From Wolinella succinogenes DSM 1740 (GTDB lineage Bacteria > Campylobacterota > Campylobacteria > Campylobacterales > Helicobacteraceae), in assembly GCF_000196135.1 (NCBI RefSeq), contig NC_005090.1:1994001-2058000 (forward strand): DNA of 64,000 bases, given 5' to 3'. The notes under the pieces were generated by a model. That model ran no database searches. It saw only the letters and a list, made by a program, of their open reading frames with translations, and was not told the DNA's origin. Positions 1 through 8,962 of the stretch are shown in pieces (position 1 is the stretch's first letter; each line of letters begins with the position of its first letter). The position numbers and the translations under genes were made by a program.

Positions 1-1
1 C

Positions 2-997
2 ATCGCTGAACTATCCGCCAACCACAACCAAGAGAAGAATCTCGCCCTAGAGACCCTCCATGCCGCCAAAGAATCGGGAGCCAACGCCGTGAAACTCCAG
101 ACTTACACCGCCGACACGCTCACGCTCGATTCCTCTAAACCCTATTTTCAGATTCAAAGCGACACCCTTTGGGATGGTGAGACGCTCTATAGCCTCTACC
201 AGAAGGCCTACACCCCTTGGGAGTGGCACGAAGAGCTCTTTGAATACGCCAAGAAATTGGGGCTCCTCTGCTTCTCCACCCCTTTTGACCCAACGGCGGT
301 CGATTTTTTAGAGACGCTAGGGAATCCCATCTACAAAATCGCCTCCTTTGAGATCAATGATATTCCTCTTATTCGCTACGCCGCAAGACTCCAAAAACCG
401 ATGATTCTCTCCACGGGAATCGCCTCGCTTGAAGAGATTAGCGAAGCGGTGGAGGCGTGCCGCAACGAAGGGAATGAGGATATCACGCTCCTAGCCTGCA
501 CCAGCTCCTACCCCGCCCCTCTAGAAGAGGCGAATCTCGCTCGGATTCCTGACCTAAAGAGGCGCTTTGGAGTCAAAGTAGGGCTCAGCGATCACACCCT
601 TGGCCTCATAGCACCCATAGTGGCAGTGAGCCTAGGGGCGAGTGTGATTGAGAAGCACTTCATCCTCTCTCGCTCCCTAGGAGGCCCCGATGGCGCCTTC
701 AGCCTAGAACCCAGTGAATTCAAAGAGATGGTCTCCTCTATCCATGCCGCCTCTTTGGCGCTTGGGGAGGCCAATTACGAGCTGAGCCCCAAGGTGGCTA
801 AATCAAAAATTTTCAAGCGGAGTCTCTTTGTCTGTGAAAAGATTCAAAAAGGAGAGCGATTCACCCCCAAGAACCTTCGATCCATCCGCCCCGGTCATGG
901 GCTCCCCCCCAAACACCTGAATGAAATTTTGGGCAAAGAGGCGGCGTGTGATATTGAGCGAGGCGAGCCACTCACTTGGGAGATGGTGCGAAGATAG
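2..997 (+). CDS. pseI: Pseudaminic acid synthase PseI (5' end outside window)
   Basis: This NeuB/PseI-family enzyme condenses phosphoenolpyruvate with a 6-deoxy-diacetamido hexose to make pseudaminic acid, the sugar used to glycosylate flagellin in epsilonproteobacteria. The reading frame is open from base 2, so the GTG at 89 is internal. The first visible residues, IAELSANHNQ, are the family N-terminal signature, and only about ten residues are missing. The TIM barrel contains CFSTPFD, KIASFEI, LSDHT and EKHF. The last 60 or so residues form an SAF (antifreeze-like) domain. PseI is preferred over NeuB or LegI because of the TYTADTLTLDS stretch after the first strand, which is PseI-like; LegI is the main alternative. 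It ends 76 bases before thrC. Confidence 0.88.
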   Translation: MAELSANHNQEKNLALETLHAAKESGANAVKLQTYTADTLTLDSSKPYFQIQSDTLWDGETLYSLYQKAYTPWEWHEELFEYAKKLGLLCFSTPFDPTAVDFLETLGNPIYKIASFEINDIPLIRYAARLQKPMILSTGIASLEEISEAVEACRNEGNEDITLLACTSSYPAPLEEANLARIPDLKRRFGVKVGLSDHTLGLIAPIVAVSLGASVIEKHFILSRSLGGPDGAFSLEPSEFKEMVSSIHAASLALGEANYELSPKVAKSKIFKRSLFVCEKIQKGERFTPKNLRSIRPGHGLPPKHLNEILGKEAACDIERGEPLTWEMVRR

Positions 998-1033
998 GCT
1001 CTCCCTTTTAGAGCCCTCAAACTCAAATCCTGC

Positions 1034-1039
1034 TAAAAT
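1034..1039 (+). promoter_or_regulatory. Candidate -10 box for thrC
   Basis: TAAAAT preceded by TGC (extended -10 form) lies 35 bases before the thrC start. Epsilonproteobacterial sigma-70 promoters are recognised mostly by the -10 box. No start site is known, so this is inference. Confidence 0.4.
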
Positions 1040-1073
1040 ACTCTCCATCCATCCTCCCCACAAGGAAGCAACC

Positions 1074-2522
1074 GTGCTCATCGAGACCAGAGGGAACGAT
1101 TCCCAAAAGCCACTAAATGTCGAATTCAGCCACGCCATCCTCAATCCTGATGCCAGCTTTGGCGGACTCTACGCACCTGAGGCACTCCCTATTTTAGGGC
1201 AAGAGGCGAGAATGCGCCTTAAGGATCTCTCCTACGCCAAACTAGCCAAAGAGATCTTTGCCCTCTTGGGAATTGAGCTTGAAGAGGAGATTCTTCATGA
1301 GGCTCTCTCGCTCTATGACCATTTTGATGACCCTGCCCACCCTGCGCCCTTGGTACCGCTAAAGAGAGACTTGAGCGTCCTAGAGCTCTACCATGGACCC
1401 ACGCGTGCCTTTAAAGATATGGCGCTTCAGCCCTTTGGCCGTATCCTCTCCCGTCTCGCTCAGCAAAGAGGAGAGCGCTACCTCATCCTCGCCGCCACCA
1501 GCGGAGATACAGGCCCTGCCACACTAGAGAGCTTCGCCAACCAAAAAAATATCCAAGTCGTCTGCCTCTATCCCCAAGGGGGCACCAGCGATGTTCAGCG
1601 CCTCCAGATGACCACACAAGAGGCGGAGAATCTCAAAGTGCTGGGCATCCATGGAGACTTTGATGATGCCCAAGCTGCGCTCAAAAGCCTTCTTAAGGAT
1701 GACCATTTTAGGGCCTCTTTGACCCAAAAAGGGATTTCGCTCTCCGCGGCCAACTCCGTCAATTTTGGCCGAATCGCCTTTCAGATTATCTACCACGCCT
1801 ACGCCTCTCTAAGGAGCGATTCTCCCATTGATGTTATTGTTCCTAGCGGTAATTTTGGGAACGCTTTGGGCGCTTTTTACGCCAAGCTTATGGGCTTTGG
1901 GATTGGCAAAATCATGATCGCTAGCAACGCCAACAACATTCTCACTGAGCTCATCACCACAGGAATCTACGATATTCGAGGAAAAACCCTCAAAAAAACT
2001 CAATCTCCTGCCATGGATATCCTCAAAAGCTCCAATGTGGAGCGTGTTCTCTTTGCACTCTTGGGTGCGCAAAGAACCAAAACCCTCATGGAGAATCTCG
2101 AAAAAGAGGGCTTTTATGCCTTAAACGCTTCGGAATTAGAAAAGCTTCAAGAGCACTTTGTAGCGCTCTTTTGTGAGGATAGCGAAGGGGAGAGAATCAT
2201 CCGTGAATACGCCAAAGCAGGCTACCTTATGGATCCCCACACCGCCACAGGAATCAAGGCCTACGAAGACCTAGAGAGCGACTCTCAAACCCTCAAGGTG
2301 CTCTGCTCGACCGCGGAGTGGACGAAGTTTGCCCCCACCGTCGCCAAAGCCCTAGGCAAAGAGGGGGTGCGTGATTTAGAGGCACTCCACTATGTGAAAG
2401 AGGCGCTAGGGGTGGAGATCCACCCTGCCATCAATTCTCTCTTTGCCAAAAAAGAGATTCATACCGAAGTGATCCAAAAAGAGAAGATCAAGGAACAGAT
2501 TCTCGCGTGGCTAGGAGCCTAG
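1074..2522 (+). CDS. thrC: Threonine synthase
   Basis: PLP-dependent enzyme converting O-phosphohomoserine to threonine. The frame is open back to 921, but that overlaps pseI. The GTG at 1074 has AAGGA at 1062-1066 at good spacing and yields a 482-residue protein of normal length. The N-terminal domain begins with ETRGND and a SFGGLYAPE motif. The PLP lysine is K114 in [10 protein letters not shown]. The phosphate-binding loop TSGDTGPAT and PSGNFGN follow. The final TAG shares the bases CTAG with the stop of the convergent lgt gene. Family and start are both well supported. Confidence 0.95.
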   Translation: MLIETRGNDSQKPLNVEFSHAILNPDASFGGLYAPEALPILGQEARMRLKDLSYAKLAKEIFALLGIELEEEILHEALSLYDHFDDPAHPAPLVPLKRDLSVLELYHGPTRAFKDMALQPFGRILSRLAQQRGERYLILAATSGDTGPATLESFANQKNIQVVCLYPQGGTSDVQRLQMTTQEAENLKVLGIHGDFDDAQAALKSLLKDDHFRASLTQKGISLSAANSVNFGRIAFQIIYHAYASLRSDSPIDVIVPSGNFGNALGAFYAKLMGFGIGKIMIASNANNILTELITTGIYDIRGKTLKKTQSPAMDILKSSNVERVLFALLGAQRTKTLMENLEKEGFYALNASELEKLQEHFVALFCEDSEGERIIREYAKAGYLMDPHTATGIKAYEDLESDSQTLKVLCSTAEWTKFAPTVAKALGKEGVRDLEALHYVKEALGVEIHPAINSLFAKKEIHTEVIQKEKIKEQILAWLGA

Positions 2523-3337
2523 AGGATTTTTCCTCGCTCCTTTTTGGCCAAATATCCCCAAAGCACTAAGCAGGGAATCGCCATGGCGAGCGAGAGGAGC
2601 TGCCCCATCGTCACACCCCCCACTAGATACCCAATCTGAGCATCAGGCTCCCTCCAAAACTCTGCCACAAAACGCGCTAGGGCATAGAGAATAAGATACA
2701 TGATTCCTAGCTGTCCCGTGAATTTCACCCTTGATCGCCACGCATAGAGAATCACAAAAAGGACGATTCCCTCCAAAAAGGCCTCATAGAGCTGCGAGGG
2801 GTGGCGAAGCACGCCTGCGACATAGATCCCCCAAGGGACTTCAGTCACTCGGCCAATCAGCTCTTGGTTGAGAAAGTTACCGATGCGTCCAAAAACATAG
2901 CCAAGGGGGACAGAGATTCCCACCAAGTCCATCAGCATCCAAAATTTCACCCCGTGTCTTTGGGCGAATAGAAATGAAGCGATCAAGAATCCAATCACCG
3001 CACCATGGTAGCTCATGCCTCTAATGCCGATGAATTCCCCATTTTGAAAGGGATTGAAGATCTGCCAAGGATGCGTGAGATAGTAGGCAGTGAAGGGATC
3101 ATAAAAGAGGATATACCCTAGTCGCGCGCCCAAAATCACTCCAACCTCCACCCAAATAAAATAGCTCTCTAGCTGCTCATTGCTCAAGGGGTAGGCGTCT
3201 TTTTTGGCGATCCATTTGGCCACCCAAAGCGCCACTAGAAGCGCCAAAACATAGGCGATTCCATACCAGTGGACTTTGAGCCCCCAAAGGTCAAACGCTA
3301 CAGGGTCAAAGTGATTGTAGAGATAGTTCCATTCCAT
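2519..3337 (-). CDS. lgt: Prolipoprotein diacylglyceryl transferase
   Basis: Inner-membrane enzyme that transfers diacylglyceryl from phosphatidylglycerol to the lipobox cysteine of prolipoproteins. The 272-residue product has about seven hydrophobic segments and the family signature [14 protein letters not shown]. The [10 protein letters not shown] region carries the conserved histidine. ATG at 3337 is preceded by AGGAA. It is the last gene of the minus-strand run and starts 17 bases after the STAS gene. In H. pylori lgt neighbours rluA/waaA; here a signalling module lies between them. Confidence 0.96.
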   Translation of the reverse strand: MEWNYLYNHFDPVAFDLWGLKVHWYGIAYVLALLVALWVAKWIAKKDAYPLSNEQLESYFIWVEVGVILGARLGYILFYDPFTAYYLTHPWQIFNPFQNGEFIGIRGMSYHGAVIGFLIASFLFAQRHGVKFWMLMDLVGISVPLGYVFGRIGNFLNQELIGRVTEVPWGIYVAGVLRHPSQLYEAFLEGIVLFVILYAWRSRVKFTGQLGIMYLILYALARFVAEFWREPDAQIGYLVGGVTMGQLLSLAMAIPCLVLWGYLAKKERGKIL

Positions 3338-3354
3338 CGTGTTTCCTGCGAGAT

Positions 3355-3654
3355 TTAGAGATTTAAATAAGAGAGGTGAAAAGCCTCTGCGAGGCTCAGC
3401 TCATGAAAAAGGCGAAAGAGTCTATCATCTCCCACCTCAATGACCAATTCAATTTTATCTTTATGGATCAATTTCAAAAAATAGCCCAACACGGAAGAGG
3501 TGATGCTCGTAGCATCCAAAATCTTAATCTCTAGATTCTTGATTCCACCCTCAAGCATGGGGGCAACATGGCGCTTGATCTCTTGGTAGTCGATCTCTTT
3601 TTTGATGCTCCCTTTAATGACAAGCGTCTTTTCATTAAGCCTAGCGATTTCCAA
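3355..3654 (-). CDS. STAS-domain protein (anti-sigma antagonist type)
   Basis: A 99-residue single-domain protein with the fold pattern of STAS anti-anti-sigma factors such as SpoIIAA, RsbV and HsbA. The segment ITSSVLG at 51-57 aligns with the phosphorylation loop DSSGLG, making S53 the likely phosphosite, although the usual preceding Asp is T52. It starts with TTG at 3654 behind GGGAGG and overlaps the end of the receiver/PP2C/kinase gene by 14 bases, so the two are translationally coupled. The probable role is switch substrate: kept dephosphorylated by the PP2C domain or phosphorylated by the kinase domain upstream. Its binding target is unknown. Confidence 0.75.
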   Translation of the reverse strand: MEIARLNEKTLVIKGSIKKEIDYQEIKRHVAPMLEGGIKNLEIKILDATSITSSVLGYFLKLIHKDKIELVIEVGDDRLFRLFHELSLAEAFHLSYLNL

Positions 3655-5362
3655 AGAGTGCCTCCCTAGCTACCACCGTGAATTGCGACACGCGCCCTCC
3701 TTTTTTGAAACAGAGATGATCCACCAAGCCTTTGGTGAGGCGAATACCCCTGCCACTTGTGAGCGTCTCTGGCTCATTACGGAGATTCTGAAGGAGCGTT
3801 TGTGTATCGAACCCCCGCCCCTCATCCTCAACCTCACAAGTCAAAAGTGTCGCTTCGCCCTCTTCATAACGCCTCAATCGGACGCGAATTCTCCGATGGG
3901 GTTTCGATTCTTTGGCGAGATATTCATCATAAGAACCCTCTTGAATCAATTGATCCTTGGTGAGTCTCTCCACCCCTAGGCTCCCATGTTCATAGGCATT
4001 CATGAGCATCTCCGTTAACGCGGTCATAAAGCGAGTGGAAGCCTCTAAGTCAAAAATACCAAAACTCTCCAGCCCCTCTTCAATCGTGTCAGAGAGTCGA
4101 TGCACCTCCAAAAGAGAGCTTTTGATCTCATACGAGCGTGAGGCGCTTGGATTTTGGGGGACCCTTCGCACCCAAAAGGCGGTGATGTCATCATCCACAT
4201 CTTTCACTCGACTCCTAAAGCGTCGATTCATCTCCGAGAGGAATCGATTCCAAAGCAACTCCTCCTCCAAAATCTCTCCATAGATCGTCTCTTCATCCAG
4301 CAAAGCCTCATTAAGCCCATCGCTATAAAGTAGAATCTTCTCCAAATCTTGGATGCATATCTCCTGTGGCAAAGGCGGAAGGGAGTATTTCATGAGCGGG
4401 GGCGAAGAGGATTTGATACGCTCGCACTCCCCTTGGCTATTAACCCATAGCATGGAGGGCATTCCAAAAGTAATGTAAGAGAGGCGCTCTCTCTTGAAAT
4501 CAAAGTCGTAAAATCCCGCGCTGATGATCTCCTCTTCAAGAAGCTCTTTTTGAATGAAGCGTAAGTAGTCCCCCACCAAAGAGCCAAGCTCCACCCTCGC
4601 CCCTTGAGCGATTCTCTCATCGATGAGGTAATTCAAAAAAGCGATAGAGAGGGTGGTGGTGACCGAGGCGGAGAGTCCCTTGCCCATTCCATCCACAATA
4701 AAAAGCAGCGCCCTCCCCTCATCTAGGCCTCGCACCGAATAGCTATCCCCACTCAAAATCTCCAAGGAACGGTGAAGCGCGTCCAGCACCCACTCCTCTC
4801 CCTCTTTTCCTTGGATGGTCTGGAGGTAGTGATCATTTTTGATGAGGTTTCGCTCTTTGCGTCTGGCTGATTCTTGCTGGAGGGAGTGGTAGCGATCTTG
4901 AAAGCGCAGCAGTTCAATCTCCTGCTCTTTGGCTTTGCGGGTCAGGTTATCCAGCACCACCCGCTGGATGGCCATTTGGATGGCATTATGAAGAAGATCC
5001 ATGGAGATGGGCTTGGCCACAAATTGGGTCACCCCTAAATTGATCGCCTCCATCAGATAGTCGGTATCAATAAAGGCGGTGGTGAGGATGATGGGGAGCC
5101 TAGTATCGACACGGCGAATCTCTCGAATCATCTCGATTCCATCCATAAAGGGCATGATATTATCTGAGATAACGAGATCAATCCCTCCTTGAAGGAATCG
5201 CTTCAATCCTTCCTCGCCATTGGCGGCCTCTGCGACCACCCCAAATATCTCCTCCAAGCGCCGCTTTAAAAAGCGTCTTGTGGGAATGTCATCCTCGACA
5301 TAAAGGAGCGTAAGGCGCTTGGCGACCCCAGCAATCTCTTTGAGCTCGGTGCGACTATCCAA
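3641..5362 (-). CDS. Receiver - PP2C (SpoIIE) phosphatase - GHKL serine kinase fusion
   Basis: A 573-residue three-domain signalling protein. Residues 15-130 are a CheY-like receiver with D24/D25, phosphoacceptor D67, T94/T95 and K117. A coiled linker follows to about 175. Residues 190-390 are a SpoIIE/PP2C phosphatase with GDSY at 205-208 and VDGMGKG at 223-229. The C-terminal 150 residues are a GHKL ATPase of the RsbW/SpoIIAB kind, with EMLMNAYEHG, EDEGRGFD and GRGIRL. This layout is that of HsbR (Pseudomonas) and CrsR (Shewanella), which both phosphorylate and dephosphorylate a STAS antagonist. Start TTG at 5362 lies six bases after the chemoreceptor stop; a different start is possible because the ribosome site is weak. 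Confidence 0.85.
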   Translation of the reverse strand: MDSRTELKEIAGVAKRLTLLYVEDDIPTRRFLKRRLEEIFGVVAEAANGEEGLKRFLQGGIDLVISDNIMPFMDGIEMIREIRRVDTRLPIILTTAFIDTDYLMEAINLGVTQFVAKPISMDLLHNAIQMAIQRVVLDNLTRKAKEQEIELLRFQDRYHSLQQESARRKERNLIKNDHYLQTIQGKEGEEWVLDALHRSLEILSGDSYSVRGLDEGRALLFIVDGMGKGLSASVTTTLSIAFLNYLIDERIAQGARVELGSLVGDYLRFIQKELLEEEIISAGFYDFDFKRERLSYITFGMPSMLWVNSQGECERIKSSSPPLMKYSLPPLPQEICIQDLEKILLYSDGLNEALLDEETIYGEILEEELLWNRFLSEMNRRFRSRVKDVDDDITAFWVRRVPQNPSASRSYEIKSSLLEVHRLSDTIEEGLESFGIFDLEASTRFMTALTEMLMNAYEHGSLGVERLTKDQLIQEGSYDEYLAKESKPHRRIRVRLRRYEEGEATLLTCEVEDEGRGFDTQTLLQNLRNEPETLTSGRGIRLTKGLVDHLCFKKGGRVSQFTVVAREALFGNR

Positions 5363-5368
5363 AATCTC

Positions 5369-6961
5369 TTAGACCTTGAAGCGCGATAGCTCTTTATCTA
5401 GCTCAATGGTCTTATCCACGATTCCTTTGGCAATACGATCGAGTCCCTCGCCCACCTCTTTGGTGTCCTCAGAGAGCAGAACGATTCGACCCATCATCTC
5501 GATGAGCTCTTTGGTGCGTGTGGCAATAAGGGTGCTTTTCTGGACGACACTAGAAGAGGTCTCCATTGTATGATCAAGCTTTTCTCGCGTCTCATTGGCA
5601 CTCTCAATCAGTGTAGAGGCTCGATTAGAGACCTCCATGATGTCACTGGAGGCATTTTTAATCTCCTCGCTCACATCATCAATGCTCTGCGTGATCACAT
5701 TGGTGGTGGCACGAATCTCACTCAGGCTCTTTTGAGTGCGCTCGGCCAGCTTTCTCACCTCATCGGCCACCACGGCAAAGCCTCGGCCATGTTCCCCCGC
5801 TCTAGCCGCTTCAATGGCCGCGTTGAGCGCAAGAAGATTCGTCTGATCAGCGATATCGGCAATGACGGTGAGCACCTCTTTGATCTGATTGGCCTGAGCG
5901 ATAAGGGAGTGAATTTTCTCCACCAGCTGCCCCTGATTAGAGCTGTCTCTAGCGATCATCTCAACCACTTCGGAGAGATGGGAAGCAAAGCCCTCTAAGG
6001 TTTTACGCGTCAAATCGAGGTCTTGGGTGGTGGAGACGGCATACTCCTCGGTGATATCAAGATTTCGGCCGATCTCTTTGGTGAGGGTCTCTATCGATTC
6101 AATGAAAGCGAGCTGCTCTTTAGAGTTCTTGGCCAAAACAGTGGAGTTTTTCTTTAGCTCATTACCCATATCAAGATTTTGCCCCGAGGTCTCTTTGGTG
6201 ATGGCAACGGTGCTTTGAATCTTTTCGATAAAGGTGTTGATAAACTTGGAAGCTCGCCCCACCTCATCCTCGCTCTTGATTTTGAGGCGCTTCGTGAGAT
6301 CCCCCTCTCCCATCGCCAAATCCGATGCCATAAGGATAAGGTTGTTGAGCGGAGTGATAAGCTCTTTGGTGAAAAATATCCAAAGACCAAGCATTCCAAA
6401 GACTACGGCCGTGATCATCGAAAGGAGAATCGAGCGTTTGGAGCTCATGATCTCATGGTCGGTCTCATTAAGAGAGAGCTCCAAGTCCATCACCCCAAGC
6501 ACCTCTCCCTCTTTGGAAGTGGCATGACAGGAGAGGCAACTCTCATCCGCCTTGAGCGGTTTAAGGAGTCGGATGAGATGTTCATTGCCCTCATAGACCT
6601 CGTTGATCTCTTGATTCTTTTTTTCAAAGATTTGCTTGATTTCGGGCTTATTGGTAAAGGTGTCATTGAGCCCAAAAAAGGAGATCACCTCTTCGGATTT
6701 ATAAACCTCTATAGATTTAACCCCATCAATTCCCTTGGCGTCATGAATCACACCTGCCACAATCTCTCGATCACCAAAGTTCATGCTGAGTCTTAGCGTC
6801 TGAAAAATCGAATCACTCAGCATCATAAGAGACTTGTTGGCATTTTTCTGGGACATTCGCTCATAATCATGCGAGAGAAAGAGGTAGAGCCCTAAGGTTC
6901 CAACGGAAAAAAAGACAAAAAGCGTGAAAATGGCCTTGGCACGAAAAGACTTCAGAAACAC
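5369..6961 (-). CDS. Methyl-accepting chemotaxis protein with periplasmic c-type haem motif
   Basis: A 530-residue chemoreceptor. One membrane segment is at 10-30, a periplasmic sensor domain at 31-175, a second segment at 177-198, a HAMP domain to about 255, and a methylation/signalling hairpin whose tip is [23 protein letters not shown]-like (split here by convention). The periplasmic domain holds C142-L-S-C145-H146, a CXXCH motif of the kind that attaches haem c, in the context [12 protein letters not shown]. This resembles DUF3365-type haem sensors, which detect redox state or gases. It starts with GTG at 6961 behind AAGGGG, has its own -10 box, and is followed after six bases by the receiver/PP2C/kinase gene. 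Confidence 0.9.
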   Translation of the reverse strand: MFLKSFRAKAIFTLFVFFSVGTLGLYLFLSHDYERMSQKNANKSLMMLSDSIFQTLRLSMNFGDREIVAGVIHDAKGIDGVKSIEVYKSEEVISFFGLNDTFTNKPEIKQIFEKKNQEINEVYEGNEHLIRLLKPLKADESCLSCHATSKEGEVLGVMDLELSLNETDHEIMSSKRSILLSMITAVVFGMLGLWIFFTKELITPLNNLILMASDLAMGEGDLTKRLKIKSEDEVGRASKFINTFIEKIQSTVAITKETSGQNLDMGNELKKNSTVLAKNSKEQLAFIESIETLTKEIGRNLDITEEYAVSTTQDLDLTRKTLEGFASHLSEVVEMIARDSSNQGQLVEKIHSLIAQANQIKEVLTVIADIADQTNLLALNAAIEAARAGEHGRGFAVVADEVRKLAERTQKSLSEIRATTNVITQSIDDVSEEIKNASSDIMEVSNRASTLIESANETREKLDHTMETSSSVVQKSTLIATRTKELIEMMGRIVLLSEDTKEVGEGLDRIAKGIVDKTIELDKELSRFKV

Positions 6962-6992
6962 CCCCGACCCCTTATTGTGGCTAATTTCTTCG

Positions 6993-6998
6993 ATTATA
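6993..6998 (-). promoter_or_regulatory. -10 box for the chemoreceptor/partner-switch operon
   Basis: TATAAT on the minus strand, in an AT-rich 69-base gap between the rluA-like gene and the chemoreceptor, 32 bases before its GTG. The gap suggests that the signalling genes can be transcribed separately from the rluA-waaA genes upstream. Confidence 0.5.
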
Positions 6999-7030
6999 TT
7001 ATTATTTCTTTAAAATAATTTTTATATTGG

Positions 7031-7765
7031 CTATTTCAATAAAGAGAATTCCCTAGGAAGGGTTGATTCGATCTCATAACCCAGCAGAGCGATTTTTCTG
7101 GCGTGGAGGAGAATCCGCTTCGCATTCTTCCCTCCATAGAGTGTATCTCCGATAATGGGATGGTTGATGCTCGCTAAATGGACTCGAATCTGATGCGTTC
7201 GACCCGTCTTGATGATCACTTTGAGTTGGGTCTGCTTCCCCTCATAGGCCAAGGGCTCGATCTTGGTGTAGGCGCTCTCCCCCTCTTTAGAAATTTTGCT
7301 TTTAGCAAAATGCCCCTTAGTGGTGAGGATAGGCTTGGTGATCTCTCGCTCCTCAGGAATCATCCCCTCCACAATCGCTACATACTCTTTATAGACCTTC
7401 TGCGCCTTGAATTCCGCCTTGGCACTCTTTTGAAACTCGCTCCCCTCTTGGACAAGCAAAATCACCCCACTCGTCTCTTTGTCCAGTCGATGGAGGAGCG
7501 TCCACCCCTTCTCTTTGTGCTCTTTGAGAAGCTCCTCAGAAGCGATAAAAGGGGGTTTGTCAATCGCTAAAAGATTCTCATCTTGCATCAAAATTTTGGG
7601 CTTAGGCGCCTCTTGGATGGAGAATTTTGTCCCCAAAGGAAAAAGTCCGCGTGCGATCTTTACCTTCATCCCCCCCACGCTCACCATCCCTCGATCAATG
7701 AGAATTTTTGCCTCTCGGTGAGAGATTCTTTGTTGGTGGCTGAGTAACTTATAGGCTTTTTCCAT
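7031..7765 (-). CDS. RluA-family RNA pseudouridine synthase
   Basis: Converts specific uridines in rRNA or tRNA to pseudouridine. The frame is open further upstream, but MEKAYKLL at 7765 gives the standard N-terminus and a 244-residue protein. An S4 RNA-binding domain (about residues 10-60, RISHREAKILIDRG) precedes the catalytic domain, with the active-site Asp in HRLDKETSGV and GRTHQIRVH near the end. It overlaps the end of waaA by 17 bases. The same pair is adjacent in H. pylori. Which uridine it targets cannot be told from sequence. Confidence 0.92.
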   Translation of the reverse strand: MEKAYKLLSHQQRISHREAKILIDRGMVSVGGMKVKIARGLFPLGTKFSIQEAPKPKILMQDENLLAIDKPPFIASEELLKEHKEKGWTLLHRLDKETSGVILLVQEGSEFQKSAKAEFKAQKVYKEYVAIVEGMIPEEREITKPILTTKGHFAKSKISKEGESAYTKIEPLAYEGKQTQLKVIIKTGRTHQIRVHLASINHPIIGDTLYGGKNAKRILLHARKIALLGYEIESTLPREFSLLK

Positions 7766-8951
7766 CGATTTCACACTCCTTTTTATAGTGAAGAATCGCA
7801 TCAAGTAGCGGCTTTGGTCCCATTTCACCCTTAACAAAAGAGCGAGGGAGAGCAGGCAGACGCTCTAGATACTCCAAGAGCTCGCGAGGCTCCATCAAAT
7901 AATAACCCTCAATGTTTTCAAAGAGAGCAAACTGGTTATGGATGTGAATTCCGCTCAAAATTTTGCAACCAAAGTAGGCGGGCTCTAGCGGATTATGCCC
8001 CCCCACAGGAACAAATGCCCCACCCAAGATCACTCCCTCGGCTATGGCATAAAGATCGATAAGCTCTCCCATGGAATCGACTAAAGTCACCTCAGCACTC
8101 CACCACTGGCTCTGCTGGCTTCGCCGAATGATGCTTCGATTCTCCCGCGCACTCCATCGCTCTAGAAGCTTCCAAACCGAATCAAATCGCTCAGGGTGCC
8201 TAGGAACGATCGCTAGATAAAAGGGGTAGCTCAAAGAGGCCACCGCCTCAAGGATCATCTCCTCTTCGCCCTCGTGCGTACTCGCCGCCACGATAAGAGG
8301 CTTGGGAGGCTTGGGAAGGAGCTGCTTGGGAACAGGAGTGGAGAGGAGCTTTAGATTCCCCTTCACACTCACCTCTTTGGCGCCCAAAGCCAAGAGTCGC
8401 TCTCTATCCTCTTCTCTTTGGGCAAAAAGCTCATCGACCCACTCAAAAAGCCTCTCGTAAAAGAAGCGGAATCGAAGATAGCGAGGATAGGAGCGATCGG
8501 AGATTCGAGCGTTGAGGAGCATCGTTTTGGCTCCTTTTTTCTTAGCCGATTCAAAGAGTGAAAACCAGAGTTCCGCCTCCACCACCACCAAGCTCTTGCA
8601 CCTAGGTGCCCAAAAACCCAAAAAGGGCTCAAAAGGCAAAAAGGTGACCCTCGCCCAAGGGTAGAGCCTCTTGGCCTCATCCAAGCCTGTCGCTGTGATG
8701 ACGCTAAGGAGCACTCGCTCGCCCCGAAGCTCACGCATGAGGGGTTCTAGCGACTTCACCTCGCCCAAAGAGCAGGCGTGTATCCAAACATCACACTCTT
8801 TAATCCTAGGGTTTTTGAAAAGAAAAAAGCGCGCGGGGATAGAGCGACGGTATTTAGGTTTAGTGATAAGAAAGAGAAGAAAGGGGAGAGATAGAAGATA
8901 CAAGAGGAGGGAAAGCCCCTTGTAAAATCCTCTAAAAAGAGGCTTTCCCAT
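7749..8951 (-). CDS. waaA: 3-deoxy-D-manno-octulosonic acid (Kdo) transferase
   Basis: Adds Kdo from CMP-Kdo to lipid A precursor on the cytoplasmic face of the inner membrane. The 400-residue protein has a membrane anchor at about 10-28, the N-terminal glycosyltransferase half with HACSLGEVKSL and a TGLDEAKR stretch, and a C-terminal nucleotide-sugar half with VAASTHEGEEE and GGAFVPVGGHNPLEP, all waaA hallmarks. ATG at 8951 follows AAGAG. It sits between the Nif3-FlgZ fusion and the rluA-like gene, as in H. pylori. Confidence 0.95.
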   Translation of the reverse strand: MGKPLFRGFYKGLSLLLYLLSLPFLLFLITKPKYRRSIPARFFLFKNPRIKECDVWIHACSLGEVKSLEPLMRELRGERVLLSVITATGLDEAKRLYPWARVTFLPFEPFLGFWAPRCKSLVVVEAELWFSLFESAKKKGAKTMLLNARISDRSYPRYLRFRFFYERLFEWVDELFAQREEDRERLLALGAKEVSVKGNLKLLSTPVPKQLLPKPPKPLIVAASTHEGEEEMILEAVASLSYPFYLAIVPRHPERFDSVWKLLERWSARENRSIIRRSQQSQWWSAEVTLVDSMGELIDLYAIAEGVILGGAFVPVGGHNPLEPAYFGCKILSGIHIHNQFALFENIEGYYLMEPRELLEYLERLPALPRSFVKGEMGPKPLLDAILHYKKECEIDGKSL

Positions 8952-8962
8952 CCAATGATCTC

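Noticed and set aside
904-910. Run of seven C in pseI as a phase-variation tract
   Set aside because: It encodes conserved Leu-Pro-Pro in frame and is shorter than typical switching tracts.
921-1073. 5' extension of thrC into pseI
   Set aside because: It would overlap pseI out of frame; GTG 1074 has a good ribosome site and gives the family N-terminus.
5745-5860. Possible recombination between the two chemoreceptor genes
   Set aside because: Protein tips match because the signalling hairpin is highly conserved; the DNA differs at many silent sites.
6179-6796. 205-codon open frame opposite the chemoreceptor
   Set aside because: Shadow of the conserved receptor gene; no start signals.
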